64,000 nucleotides of DNA, from contig NZ_CP162129.1 of NCBI RefSeq assembly GCF_040834005.1, positions 571,501 through 635,500 of the forward strand, in the 5' to 3' direction. The translations under genes and the position numbers were made by a program. The notes under the pieces are model-generated. The model had not been told where the DNA came from. It ran no database searches and saw only the letters and a list, made by a program, of their open reading frames with translations. This DNA is from Paenibacillus sp. PL2-23 (GTDB lineage Bacteria; Bacillota; Bacilli; Paenibacillales; Paenibacillaceae). This document shows, in pieces, positions 42,439-51,153 of the stretch (position 1 is the stretch's first letter; each line of letters starts with the position of its first letter).

Positions 42439-43548
42439 ATGGGTATTGCGTTAATCGTGCTTGCTATTATGATGATGATTGCGATTGCGGTGCCTCTTGT
42501 GCAGCGCCTCGCGCCGGCTTTCGGGGGACGCGTTACGGCAGCCCAGAGGAGAAGCTATGAGAAGCTCCCGCATTACCAAGCCAACCGGTTTCAATACCCT
42601 GTACCGACTCGAATGACGACGAATGCCAAGGACATGTTCCCCGTCGCGTGGGAATTTCTGAGAGGCAGTCCCAGCCGCCAGCCCAAGGGGGCGTACCCTA
42701 TGGTGGAGCTGGATAGCCGAAGCTTGGAGCAGCCGGATAAGCCAAGAGTGGTCTGGTTCGGGCATTCCGCCGCTCTTCTTCAGACGGATGGGCTGACCAT
42801 TCTGTTCGACCCCATGTTCGGGACAGCGCCGTCGCCGTTCCCGATGGTTGGAGGCAAGCGCTACGGAGGAAGGCTGCCGCTCAGGCTGGAGGATATACCG
42901 AGCATCGACTACGTATTCATTACACACGATCATTATGATCATCTCGATTACAGCTCCATCAAGCGGCTGAAGGACAAGGTTAGCCATTTCCTTGTCCCGC
43001 TTGGCGTAGCTAATCATCTGAAGCGCTGGGGTGTAGAGGAGAAGCGGATCACAGAGCTCGACTGGTGGCAGGAGCTGGAGCTGGGGAGCTTGAAGATCGC
43101 TTGCGCGCCATCCCGACATTTCTCCGGGCGGGGCACTGGGGACCGCGACAGCACCTTATGGTGCTCCTGGGTCATCCATAGCCGCGAGACCAGGCTGTTC
43201 TTCTCCGGCGACAGCGGGTATGGTCCGCATTTCAAGGAGATAGGGGACCAATACGGTCCCTTCGACCTGACGATGATGGAATGCGGGCAATACGATGAAC
43301 GATGGTCCGCTATCCACATGCTGCCGGAGCAGACCGTTCAAGCGCATGAGGATGTGCGGGGTGATGTGCTGATCCCCATTCATTGGGGCGGGTTCACTTT
43401 GGCGCTGCATGACTGGACCGATCCGCCTGAGCGGGTCGTGAAGGAGGCCGAGCGGCGCGGAGTGCGCATGGCAACCCCGCGGGTCGGGGAGAGTGTGACG
43501 ATTGGCTCGGAGGCGTATCCCCAGTCCAGGTGGTGGCGCGACGTCTAG
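42439..43548 (+). CDS. Membrane-tethered MBL-fold hydrolase (NAPE-PLD-like)
   Basis: 369 aa. An N-terminal hydrophobic helix (IALIVLAIMMMIAIAVPLV) anchors a metallo-beta-lactamase domain with THDHYDHLD (HxHxDH), SRHFSGRG, FSGDSGY and IPIHWGGFTLALHDW. These are the motifs of NAPE-PLD/UlaG-like phosphodiesterases, including the WFGHSA strand. ACGGAGG precedes the ATG. Substrate unknown; a phospholipid or cyclic phosphate is plausible. Confidence 0.85.
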   Translation: MGIALIVLAIMMMIAIAVPLVQRLAPAFGGRVTAAQRRSYEKLPHYQANRFQYPVPTRMTTNAKDMFPVAWEFLRGSPSRQPKGAYPMVELDSRSLEQPDKPRVVWFGHSAALLQTDGLTILFDPMFGTAPSPFPMVGGKRYGGRLPLRLEDIPSIDYVFITHDHYDHLDYSSIKRLKDKVSHFLVPLGVANHLKRWGVEEKRITELDWWQELELGSLKIACAPSRHFSGRGTGDRDSTLWCSWVIHSRETRLFFSGDSGYGPHFKEIGDQYGPFDLTMMECGQYDERWSAIHMLPEQTVQAHEDVRGDVLIPIHWGGFTLALHDWTDPPERVVKEAERRGVRMATPRVGESVTIGSEAYPQSRWWRDV

Positions 43549-43666
43549 CTCGTAGACTGAGCGCTGGCAGGGATTTTTTTTGTACAACTTAACGAAAGTT
43601 AATAGGCGATTGCAAGCTGAGGCGGTAGAATAGCGAAAAAGCAAGCTTTAACGAGGAGGTGAGACG

Positions 43667-43786
43667 ATGTACCCGGCAAAACCAACCTTCGAGAAAAACA
43701 CCAACGGCAGCAAACTAGGCAAAATTGTTCTCGACGCCGCCAAAGCGAATGAGCAGATTAGAATGTCTGCTGCAGCCAAGGCCTAA
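43667..43786 (+). CDS. 39-aa small protein of unknown function
   Basis: MYPAKPTFEKNTNGSKLG followed by KIVLDAAKANEQIRMSAAAKA-type residues. It has a near-perfect ribosome site (GAGGAGGTGAGACG) and its own strong terminator 16 bases after the stop, so it is very likely expressed alone. It is Lys/Ala/Asn-rich, has no Cys, no membrane helix and no secretion signal, and the second half can form an amphipathic helix. It is not an SASP by motif. Function unknown. Confidence 0.72.
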   Translation: MYPAKPTFEKNTNGSKLGKIVLDAAKANEQIRMSAAAKA

Positions 43787-43801
43787 TAGCTGCTGAAGGA
43801 G

Positions 43802-43840
43802 AAAGGGACCGCCGTTGCATACAGCAGCGGCGGTCCCTTT
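43802..43840 (+). terminator. Strong terminator of the 39-aa gene (bidirectional with trpS)
   Basis: AAAGGGACCGCCG ... CGGCGGTCCCTTT, a perfect 13-bp stem with a 13-base loop followed by a short T-rich stretch. Confidence 0.85.
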
Positions 43841-43883
43841 CTGTCGTGTTCAGGCGTCGAATGACCTCCCTGTCCGTACTGGC

Positions 43884-44870
43884 TTAATAAACCAGCAGGC
43901 CCATCGCGCGTTTCGCGGCGTCGAGCGTCTTGTGCGCTTCCTCGGACGCTTTGCGAGCGCCTTCCTTCAAGATGCGGTCGAGCTCGTCGGAGCCGATGAG
44001 CGCCTCGTATTTCTCTTGTAGAGGAGCCAGCTTGGCAATGACAACCTCCGCCAGCTCCTTCTTGAACGCGCCGTAGCCTTGGCCCTCAAAGCGCCGCTCG
44101 ACCTCCGCGATGGTGACGTCGCCGAAGACGGAATAGATCTCCATCAGGTTGCTGACAGCCGGCTTCGCCTCCCAGTCATAGCGTACAGCCATATCAGAGT
44201 CTGTGACAGCGCGGGAGAATTTCTTGCGGATGACGGCCGGCGTGTCGAGCAGGAGCACGTAGCTGCTTGTGTTGGGATTGCTTTTGCTCATCTTGCTGGA
44301 GGGATCGTCCAGACCCATCACCCGCGCGCCTACCTCCTGAATGACGGGCTCCGGAACCGTGAACGTCTGGCCGAAGCGGTTGTTGAAGCGGTTCGCGATA
44401 TCGCGCGTCAGCTCCAGATGCTGCTTCTGATCCTCGCCGACAGGCACATGCGTCGCCTGGTAGAGCAGAATATCCGCCGCCATCAGCGCGGGATACGTGA
44501 ACAGAGCTGTGCTGACGGCATCCTTGCCCTCAGACTTGTCCTTGAATTGTGTCATGCGGCTCATCTCGCCGAAATAAGCCTGCGTCTCCATCAACCAGCC
44601 GAGCTCGGCATGCGCGGGAACTTGCGACTGCAGGAAGATGGTGCTTTTGTCCGGATCGCAGCCTGCCGCGATGTAGAGGGCGGCTATCTGGCGGGAGCGC
44701 TCGCGCAGCTCCTTGGGATCCTGCGGCACCGTAATCGCGTGCAGATCGGGAATGAAGAAGAAGCCGTCGTATTCATTCTGATACATGACGAACTGTCGCA
44801 GCGCTCCCACGTACCCGCCGATGTTCAGATCGCCGCTGGGTTTAATGCCGGATAAAATTCTTTTTGCCAT
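43884..44870 (-). CDS. trpS: Tryptophanyl-tRNA synthetase
   Basis: 328 aa, class I synthetase charging tRNA-Trp. The HIGH-equivalent lies in SGIKPSGDLNIGGYVGAL and the KMSKS loop is SSKMSKSNPN. TYPALMAADILLYQATHVPVGEDQKQHLELTRDIA is the conserved tryptophan/adenylate region. Length is as usual for bacterial TrpRS. Transcription is controlled by the T-box leader directly upstream, so uncharged tRNA-Trp raises expression. Confidence 0.97.
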   Translation of the reverse strand: MAKRILSGIKPSGDLNIGGYVGALRQFVMYQNEYDGFFFIPDLHAITVPQDPKELRERSRQIAALYIAAGCDPDKSTIFLQSQVPAHAELGWLMETQAYFGEMSRMTQFKDKSEGKDAVSTALFTYPALMAADILLYQATHVPVGEDQKQHLELTRDIANRFNNRFGQTFTVPEPVIQEVGARVMGLDDPSSKMSKSNPNTSSYVLLLDTPAVIRKKFSRAVTDSDMAVRYDWEAKPAVSNLMEIYSVFGDVTIAEVERRFEGQGYGAFKKELAEVVIAKLAPLQEKYEALIGSDELDRILKEGARKASEEAHKTLDAAKRAMGLLVY

Positions 44871-44927
44871 AGTGAATGCCTCTCTTCTCTCGTGTCATGT
44901 AGAATGAGCCTCTCCAAGGGACTGACG

Positions 44928-45262
44928 GCCAACAAAAAAAACGCCTCGCCCCCTGCAACAGGGACGAAGCGCAGCTCCGCGGTACCACCCGAATTCGGCC
45001 AAAGGGCCGCACTCTGCCATGAACGGAGCAATCAGGCGCGTGTCAGCGGCCGCTTGCTTGCTTTCGATCATGCCTCCCCTGGATAACGGTGGGAGCTTCC
45101 GTCGAAGCCTACTGCCCGGGCGGGGGTTCGGTTCGAAGCGATGGGATCCATTCGCCAAGGGTTCATACGCCGGACCTTGCACCAATCGCCGGCTCGCTGA
45201 GGCATGAACGCCATAGGGTACTACTTCCCATCATGGCTGTGTCGGTATTTTATCGGTTATTG
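44928..45262 (-). ncRNA. T-box leader of trpS
   Basis: On the minus strand the leader begins near GGGAAGTAGTACCC and contains the T-box antiterminator sequence GGGTGGTACCGCGG (about 44980-44993). A GC-rich terminator stem ending GAGGCG and eight T follow (about 44931-44975). TGG triplets in the stem I region can serve as Trp specifier. The tRNA acceptor end pairs with the T-box when uncharged and stops termination. Confidence 0.92.
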
Positions 45263-45268
45263 CTTCCT

Positions 45269-45297
45269 AGAATATCGGGAAAACCGGCAAGAGTCAA
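45269..45297 (-). promoter_or_regulatory. trpS promoter
   Basis: TTGACT (45292-45297), 17 bases, TATTCT (45269-45274) on the minus strand, directly upstream of the T-box leader. Confidence 0.75.
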
Positions 45298-45405
45298 GCG
45301 GCTGCTGCCAGCGCAATTTTACAATATTTTAACCCATATATTAACATATTGAAAACAAACCATCCTTACACTGGTTATATCACGCATATGGGGAGTGGAT
45401 GAGAA

Positions 45406-47643
45406 GTGAGGAAGGTTAGCCGAAAAACGCTTTCTATCTTTGTCGCGTCGCAGCTGGCGCTGGGAACGCTGCTTGGGGGAAGCGCCGTTATGGCGGAAGA
45501 GACCGCATCAACGGAACAAATGCAAGCTACATATGTGCTTAACAAAATCGGTTCATATGAAGTGGGAACACATAGCGAAGATGGCGGTGTCGCCGAAATT
45601 GTGAAATATAATAAGGATAACGGCAAGTTCTACCTGGTGAACGGCTCGAGCAATCCGCCAAGTCTGGATATCGTATCGCTGGGCAACGGCGAGGGCGAGC
45701 TGAAGAAGGAGAAGACCGTGCTGGTGAAGGAGCTTGCTGAGACGAACGGCTTTGTGTTCGGCGACCTAACCAGCGTGGCGATCAGCATAGGAACGGACTT
45801 GGTATATGTGTCGGTGCAGGAGGCGGACGCGGCCAAGCCCGGTAAGATTCTCGCCCTTAGCTATGACGGCAAGCTCGTGAAGGAATATGCGGCGGGCATT
45901 CAGCCGGACATGATTGCGGTGACGGCGGACGGGCGTTATGTTCTGACGGCGGATGAGGCGGAGCACCGTACAGGTGTGCCAGGGGCTGACCCCAAGGGCA
46001 GCGTCACCATCGTGGATACGATGAGCGGCAAGTCGAAACAGGCTTACTTCGATAAGCCGGAGGTTATCGCGGACGATGTACACATTCGCGGCGCCGTAGA
46101 CGCGGACGGTATGATTGCGGGTCCTGGCACCAAAGGGGACGCGCTGTACGATCTGGAGCCGGAATATATCACCATTGCCGAGGACGGCAAGCTGGCGTAT
46201 GTGACGCTGCAGGAGAATAACGCAATCGCGACGGTTGATATCGCGAAGGGCGAGGTGCTGTCTGTCGACGGGCTTGGCCTGAAGGACTACAACGATCCCG
46301 CGAACGAGCTGGATGTTCGCAAGGACGGCAAAATCATGTTCGAGAACGTACCGTTCTACGGCGTGTATATGCCGGATGGCATCACCTCGTACACCGTCGG
46401 CGGCAAAACCTATCTGGTGACGGCCAATGAAGGCGACGCAACCGAATGGCCGAACCGCGTGAACGGCAGCAATGTCGAGGATATGAAGGGCAAGCTGGAC
46501 TCTGCCTCGGCAGCGTACAAGTTCCTGCAGGACAAGACGGATTATGACGGCGTTGAGGTCATGACGGACCGCGGGAACGACGGTCTCTATATGTACGGCG
46601 GACGCTCCTTCTCGATCTACGAGGCGGACACCATGAAGCAGGTATATGACAGCGGCAGCGATTTCGAGCGTATTACGGCTGTCTCGGTGCCGGAGTATTT
46701 CAATACGAGCAATACCAAAGCGAAGCTGGACGACCGCAGCGAGAAGAAAGGCCCTGAACCGGAGGATGTGAAGCTTGGCGTCATCGGCGATCGGACGTAC
46801 GCGTTTATCGGTCTGGAGCGGATCGGCGGCATTATGATGTACGATGTGACAAATCCGATGGAGCCGGCATTCGTCAGCTACGTGAATACGCGTGAATTCG
46901 TGGACGCTGAAGGAGAAGTGAACCTCGATACCGACACAGGGCCTGAGGGTCTGGAGTTTATCTCCGCTGAAGACAGCCCGACTGGCAATCCTCTCCTGCT
47001 TGTCGCATTCGAGGTAGGCGGCAAGGTTGGCGTGTTCGAGGTTGCGGAGGAGACGCTCCTGCCGGAGGTGTCGTTCACGGATATTGACGACAGCTATGCC
47101 AAGGAAGCCATTGAAACGCTGGCCACCTTCGGCTATATGAACGGGGTAGGCGATGAGAAGTTCGCTCCCAAGGCGGGAATGACACGCGCCGACTTCACGC
47201 TTCTGATTGCCCGTCTGCTGGAGGCGGATCTGAGCGCGGGACTGCAAGCCTCCAGCTTCACGGATATTGAGGCGGACGCGTATTATGCGGCAGCCGTAGA
47301 GTGGGCGGCAGAGAGCGGCATCGTCAACGGAATGAGCGACGGCTCGTTCCATCCCAAGGACGGCGTAACGCGTGAGCAGATGGCGACCATACTGGTGCGT
47401 ATGGCGGCGTTTATGGAGATCGAGCTGCCAAGCGTGAAGGAGCCGATTACCTTCTCCGATGAAGCGTCGATTAGCGCCTACGCCAAGGAAGCGGTAGCAC
47501 TGGCACAAAGCTCCGGCATTATATCGGGCAAGCAAAGCGCGGAGGGTGTCATGTTCGCTCCGCAGGAGATGGCGACACGCGAGCAAGCGGCCATGATGCT
47601 GTACAATATGATGGGTGCGATATTCGTAAGCGCTGCTGAATAA
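45406..47643 (+). CDS. SLH-anchored choice-of-anchor-I beta-propeller protein
   Basis: 745 aa, secreted (signal peptide LSIFVASQLALGTLLGGSAVMA). Residues 40-550 form the choice-of-anchor I domain: FYLVNGSSNPPSLDIVSL, YVSVQEAD, YDLEPEYITIAEDGKLAYVTLQENNAIATVDI, YLVTANEGDATEWP and GDRTYAFIGLERIGGIMMYDVTNP, as in alkaline-phosphatase-associated beta-propellers. Three SLH repeats from about 560 bind the cell-wall polymer. GTG start at 45406. Enzyme activity is not certain. Confidence 0.86.
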   Translation: MRKVSRKTLSIFVASQLALGTLLGGSAVMAEETASTEQMQATYVLNKIGSYEVGTHSEDGGVAEIVKYNKDNGKFYLVNGSSNPPSLDIVSLGNGEGELKKEKTVLVKELAETNGFVFGDLTSVAISIGTDLVYVSVQEADAAKPGKILALSYDGKLVKEYAAGIQPDMIAVTADGRYVLTADEAEHRTGVPGADPKGSVTIVDTMSGKSKQAYFDKPEVIADDVHIRGAVDADGMIAGPGTKGDALYDLEPEYITIAEDGKLAYVTLQENNAIATVDIAKGEVLSVDGLGLKDYNDPANELDVRKDGKIMFENVPFYGVYMPDGITSYTVGGKTYLVTANEGDATEWPNRVNGSNVEDMKGKLDSASAAYKFLQDKTDYDGVEVMTDRGNDGLYMYGGRSFSIYEADTMKQVYDSGSDFERITAVSVPEYFNTSNTKAKLDDRSEKKGPEPEDVKLGVIGDRTYAFIGLERIGGIMMYDVTNPMEPAFVSYVNTREFVDAEGEVNLDTDTGPEGLEFISAEDSPTGNPLLLVAFEVGGKVGVFEVAEETLLPEVSFTDIDDSYAKEAIETLATFGYMNGVGDEKFAPKAGMTRADFTLLIARLLEADLSAGLQASSFTDIEADAYYAAAVEWAAESGIVNGMSDGSFHPKDGVTREQMATILVRMAAFMEIELPSVKEPITFSDEASISAYAKEAVALAQSSGIISGKQSAEGVMFAPQEMATREQAAMMLYNMMGAIFVSAAE

Positions 47644-47651
47644 TGAAGAAG

Positions 47652-47692
47652 GTACAGCCTCTCTGATGGATTAGGGGAGGCTGTACTTTTTT
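47652..47692 (+). terminator. Terminator after the SLH propeller gene
   Basis: GTACAGCCTC ... GAGGCTGTAC followed by TTTTTT. Confidence 0.9.
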
Positions 47693-47842
47693 GTATGAAC
47701 ATTACATTTGGCAGCATTACGCCCGGCTTCACAAAATCGCATGCTTTTTCGCCAATAATTGCTGATGCAATGGCTGGTATTGTGTGCTACGATACGATGG
47801 TCATTATAGAGAGAGTCTGAGTAACGGAGTGAAGGTGATAGG

Positions 47843-49249
47843 ATGGAAGGACATGCTGAAGGAGCATCATTGGGGAAACATAACGGTAAGGATTTGAAGC
47901 TGTTCTACCTAACGTGGCCTATCTTTCTTGAGGTGGCGCTGTTCATGATGATGGGCATCGCCGATACGTTTATGCTGAGCGCCATTTCGGACAATGCAGT
48001 GTCTGGCGTCGGCGCGTCGAACCAGTACCTGCATATCGCGATTCTGCTGCTGGAGGTTATCGGCAATGGGGCGTCGATTGTGGTGGCGCAGTATATTGGG
48101 TCGAGGAAGTTTTTTGAAGCGGCCAAAATATCCGCCCTGGCTGTCACGCTGAATCTGCTTGTCGGCCTGGTCATGAGCGCAGGCTTCGTGCTGTTCAACA
48201 GCTACCTGCTGCGTTCATTGAACCTGAGCGGTGAAGTGTATGAGTTCGCGCAAAGCTATCTCGCTATCGTGGGCGGCGCCATCTTCCTGCAGGCAATCAT
48301 TAATTCGCTGGCCGCTATTATTCGGGTGCACGGGTTCACGAAGGAGGCCATGCTTGTTGCGCTGGGGATGAACGTGATCCATATTATCGGCAACTATGCG
48401 CTTATCTTCGGCAACTTCGGCATGCCGGCGCTTGGCGTCGAGGGTGCCGCGATCTCCACAATCGCAAGCCGGCTTATCGCGGTGGTCGTGTTCTTCTGGC
48501 TGCTGTACCGGATTATGGAGATTCGCATTCAGGTGAGCTATTATTTGAATTTGTCCAAGGAATATATCGGAAAAATCTTGAAGATCGGCATTCCGTCAGC
48601 ACTGGAGCAAGTGATGTACCATTGCTGTCAGATCATCTTCCTGTTCTACACCACCTACCTGGGCGAGGCCGCCCTGGCGGCGAAGCAATACGCATCGAAT
48701 ATCTCGATGTTCATCTACCTGTTTGCGTTTGCCGTCGGCATCGGAACGTCCATTATGGTCGGTCGATTCGTCGGAGCGGGCCGTACGGACGACGCCTACA
48801 AGCGCGTCTGGATGAGCGTTCGTTCGGCAAGCGCGGTGTCGCTTGTGATGATCGGTGTTGTCGTAGCGTTCCGGGAGCAGCTTGTGGGCATCTTCACGGA
48901 CGATGCGGAAGTGCTGCGGATTGGAGCGCAGGTGCTGCTCTACAGCATCATTCTGGAGACAGGGCGGACGATCAACATCATTATCGTCAACTCGCTTCGC
49001 GCCTCCGGCGATGCCAAATATCCGCTGTGGATCGGCATGTTCACGATGGTTGGCATGAGCCTGTCGCTGGGCTACTTCTTCGTATTCCATTTGAATATGG
49101 GACTCGTCGGCATCTGGCTGGCGATCGCGGCGGACGAATGGATTCGCGCCATTATCTTCTACTTCCGCTGGCGCAGCCGCGCCTGGGAGAAGCATTCCCT
49201 TGTGCGTCCGGACACCGCCCCGCCGGATGTTGTACCGGCGCACACGTAG
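47843..49249 (+). CDS. MATE-family multidrug/toxin efflux transporter
   Basis: A 468-aa protein with 12 predicted membrane segments. FYLTWPIFLEVALFMMMGIADTFMLSAISDNAVSGVGASNQ is the MATE entry signature. A matching second half begins near KILKIGIPSALEQVMYHCCQIIFLFYTTYLGEAALAAKQYASN. It exports cationic drugs or metabolites in exchange for Na+ or H+. GAAGGTGAT precedes the ATG. The tail after the last helix is short and hydrophilic. No regulator lies adjacent apart from the MhqR-like gene beyond the IS element. Confidence 0.92.
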   Translation: MEGHAEGASLGKHNGKDLKLFYLTWPIFLEVALFMMMGIADTFMLSAISDNAVSGVGASNQYLHIAILLLEVIGNGASIVVAQYIGSRKFFEAAKISALAVTLNLLVGLVMSAGFVLFNSYLLRSLNLSGEVYEFAQSYLAIVGGAIFLQAIINSLAAIIRVHGFTKEAMLVALGMNVIHIIGNYALIFGNFGMPALGVEGAAISTIASRLIAVVVFFWLLYRIMEIRIQVSYYLNLSKEYIGKILKIGIPSALEQVMYHCCQIIFLFYTTYLGEAALAAKQYASNISMFIYLFAFAVGIGTSIMVGRFVGAGRTDDAYKRVWMSVRSASAVSLVMIGVVVAFREQLVGIFTDDAEVLRIGAQVLLYSIILETGRTINIIIVNSLRASGDAKYPLWIGMFTMVGMSLSLGYFFVFHLNMGLVGIWLAIAADEWIRAIIFYFRWRSRAWEKHSLVRPDTAPPDVVPAHT

Positions 49250-49285
49250 AAGGCAGCAAGGAAGGCTGATGGGCTTGTGTGCCGA

Positions 49286-49531
49286 GTCACTATAACGATC
49301 GTGTGGCTATCGCTCGTCATGTCACCTTATATGGAGCTATAGCCACACCGCGTGTCGTTATCAGACTAATTAGCTGCTCCAAAGTCACTGTAACGATCTC
49401 TCGTGTGGCTATTGCTCGTCGTGGCGCCTTATATGGAGCTATAGCCACACCGCGTGTCGTTATCAGACTGATTAGCTACTCCAAAGTCACAATAACGATC
49501 TCTCGTGTGGCTATTGCTCGTCGTGGCGCCT
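49286..49531. repeat. Tandem hairpin repeat array, about 2.5 units of 98-102 bp
   Basis: Units start at 49286, 49384 and 49486 (the third is cut off at about 49531). In the first unit GTGTGGCTATCGCTC (49301-49315) pairs with GAGCTATAGCCACAC (49334-49348), and ATAACGA (49292-49298) with TCGTTAT (49355-49361), giving one long cruciform-capable palindrome per unit. Units are about 90% identical. There are no spacers of CRISPR type. Confidence 0.85.
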
Positions 49532-49712
49532 CACGCTTATTTTTTATCATAGACACCGAGAATACCCCTGCCTCTAAGCCACCTTACTCACGAAGTGAGA
49601 GCGTAGCCAGGGGATGAATCGGGAATTTTGTTTGTGGATAAATGCGAACATTTGTGCCATAATTGGAATGAGTTACATTCATCTCTTTTGCAGCGAGGTG
49701 ACGAATCAGACG

Positions 49713-50801
49713 ATGCTCCAGCATAAAGCCTTCAAATTTCGGATCTATCCTAGTCATGTACAAATCATGCAATTGCGCAAAACATTGGGTTGCTGCCGTT
49801 TTGTGTTCAACCACCTCCTAGCAAAATGGAGGCATACCTATCAGGTTACAGGCAAAGGTTTGTCTTATAACGCCTGTGCATCTCAGCTTCCTGACATGAA
49901 GCGCGAGTGGTCTTGGTTGAAAGAAGTGGACAGCATTGCCTTACAGTCGGCTGTGCGAAACTTGGCTGACGGATATCAGCGCCACTTCAACAAGCAAAAT
50001 GAACGACCTCGCTTCAAGAGTCGCAAGCATCCCGTACAAAGCTATACGACGCGATATACGAACGGGAACATTGCTGTGAAGGAAAACCGTCTGCAACTTC
50101 CCAAGCTAGGCTGGGTACCCTATGCCAAGTCAAGAGAGATCGAAGGCCGGATCCTATCCGCTACCGTACGACTAGCCCCAAGCGGCAAATGGTTTGTATC
50201 GTTGGTATGCGAGGTCGACATCCAGCCTCTTCCTTTAACTGACCGCATACTCGGTATTGACGTGGGTATCAAGTATCTTGCCGTGCCTTCGGAAGGTCCT
50301 GCAATGGATAATCCAAGATATACGTTGCGATATGAACGGCTGCTCACGAAATGGCAGCGCATCCTTGCAAGAAGGAAACAAGGCGGAAGTAACTGGTCTA
50401 AAGCGAAAAGAAAAGTCGCCCTCATCCATGAAAGGATTCGAAATAGCCGATTAGACGCGATGCATAAGCAGACTACGAAATGGATCCGTGAAAACCAAAC
50501 GATCTGTCTCGAGGACTTACGTATTGCAAACATGATGAAACAACGACACCTCGCCAAACACATAGCAGATGCATCCTGGGGCGAAATGAGCCGTCAACTG
50601 CATTACAAAGCCAAGTGGTATGGGCGAACGATCAAGGAAACACCGGTATTTGCGCCAACGAGCCAAACCTGTCACGTCTGTGGGTACAAGCAAGCAGAAG
50701 TGAGGGATTTGAGCGTGCGGGGATGGACATGTGTATCTTGCCAAACGCCACATGACCGAGATTGGAATGCGGCACAAAACATAAAGGCCATGGCCCAGTA
50801 A
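49713..50801 (+). CDS. tnpB: TnpB, RNA-guided nuclease of IS605-type element
   Basis: 362 aa. N-terminal HTH/wedge region (FKFRIYPSHVQIMQLRKTLGCCRFVFNHLL) and RuvC core with all catalytic residues in place: Asp183 (ILGIDVGIKYLAV), Glu267 (ICLEDLRI) and Asp350 (HDRDWNAAQNI). The zinc ribbon Cys320/323/340/343 lies between. No frameshift or stop, so it is probably active. ATG at 49713 gives the usual TnpB N-terminus; an upstream in-frame ATG at 49614 lies in the left-end hairpin. TnpB cuts DNA next to its TAM using the omega RNA made from the element's right end. Confidence 0.93.
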   Translation: MLQHKAFKFRIYPSHVQIMQLRKTLGCCRFVFNHLLAKWRHTYQVTGKGLSYNACASQLPDMKREWSWLKEVDSIALQSAVRNLADGYQRHFNKQNERPRFKSRKHPVQSYTTRYTNGNIAVKENRLQLPKLGWVPYAKSREIEGRILSATVRLAPSGKWFVSLVCEVDIQPLPLTDRILGIDVGIKYLAVPSEGPAMDNPRYTLRYERLLTKWQRILARRKQGGSNWSKAKRKVALIHERIRNSRLDAMHKQTTKWIRENQTICLEDLRIANMMKQRHLAKHIADASWGEMSRQLHYKAKWYGRTIKETPVFAPTSQTCHVCGYKQAEVRDLSVRGWTCVSCQTPHDRDWNAAQNIKAMAQ

Positions 50802-50936
50802 CGAATAAAATAGGAACTGTGGGAACCACAGGGATCGCTTGGTGTACGATATTTCAAAAAAATATCGCTACGACTTTGCTCCGTGAGGAGCAGCAACCCA
50901 AGAATCCTCCACCTCTTAGGTGGCGGGAGTGTTCAA
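50780..50936 (+). ncRNA. Putative omega RNA (reRNA) scaffold of TnpB
   Basis: Overlaps the last tnpB codons and runs to the right end. Stems visible: CTGTGG-GAA-CCACAG (50817-50831), CGATATTT/AAATATCG (50847-50867), TGCTCC-GTGA-GGAGCA (50877-50892), CCACCT-CTT-AGGTGG (50909-50923), ending GTTCAA. The guide would be the flanking DNA from 50937 on. The 5' end is not defined. Confidence 0.75.
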
Positions 50937-51074
50937 CACGAAACTATACGTTTGCTGCCCCGCAAGAGGGCGCAGCTGCCCTTAACGTTTGTTTGCCATG
51001 TGGTGCTACTTGTTCCGTCCTACCGTGTACCGAGAGCTGGGCGTGAATGGGAAGCTGACAGAGCTCAATGAGAG

Positions 51075-51116
51075 TTGACATTGGTTAAGAGGTCTGTTAT
51101 CTTTAATTTAAGATAA
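51075..51116 (+). promoter_or_regulatory. Promoter and operator of the MhqR-like gene
   Basis: TTGACA (51075-51080), 17 bases, TATCTT (51098-51103). The palindrome TTATCTT-N6-AAGATAA (51097-51116) covers the -10 box, and a related site lies before the dioxygenase gene, so this is likely the autoregulatory MhqR-type operator. Confidence 0.8.
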
Positions 51117-51153
51117 TTGACCTCAAGAGATATCAGCATGGAGGTGAGAGCCA

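Larger units (their letters stand above)
49540..50936 (+). mobile_element. TnpB-only IS200/IS605-family element (IS1341-like)
   Basis: Contains one tnpB and no tnpA. The left part holds CCCCTG/CAGGGG closing a stem (49564-49613) with an inner CTCAC-GAA-GTGAG hairpin, and AAATG-CGAA-CATTT near 49640. The right end is the hairpin CCACCT-CTT-AGGTGG (50909-50923) followed by GGGAGTG and TTCAA ending at 50936, a typical right-end cleavage site of the family. No target duplication is expected. The left tip is not fixed by the sequence; 49540 is approximate. Confidence 0.75.

Noticed and set aside
45766..47586. 606-codon minus-strand ORF opposite the SLH propeller gene
   Set aside because: His/Arg-rich shadow frame; the plus strand has signal peptide, propeller and SLH repeats.
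49286..49531. CRISPR array
   Set aside because: Units are about 100 bp, tandem without unique spacers, and no cas genes are present.
49614..49712. Longer tnpB start at 49614
   Set aside because: The extension runs through the IS left-end hairpins and lacks similarity to TnpB N-termini, which begin at the 49713 ATG.
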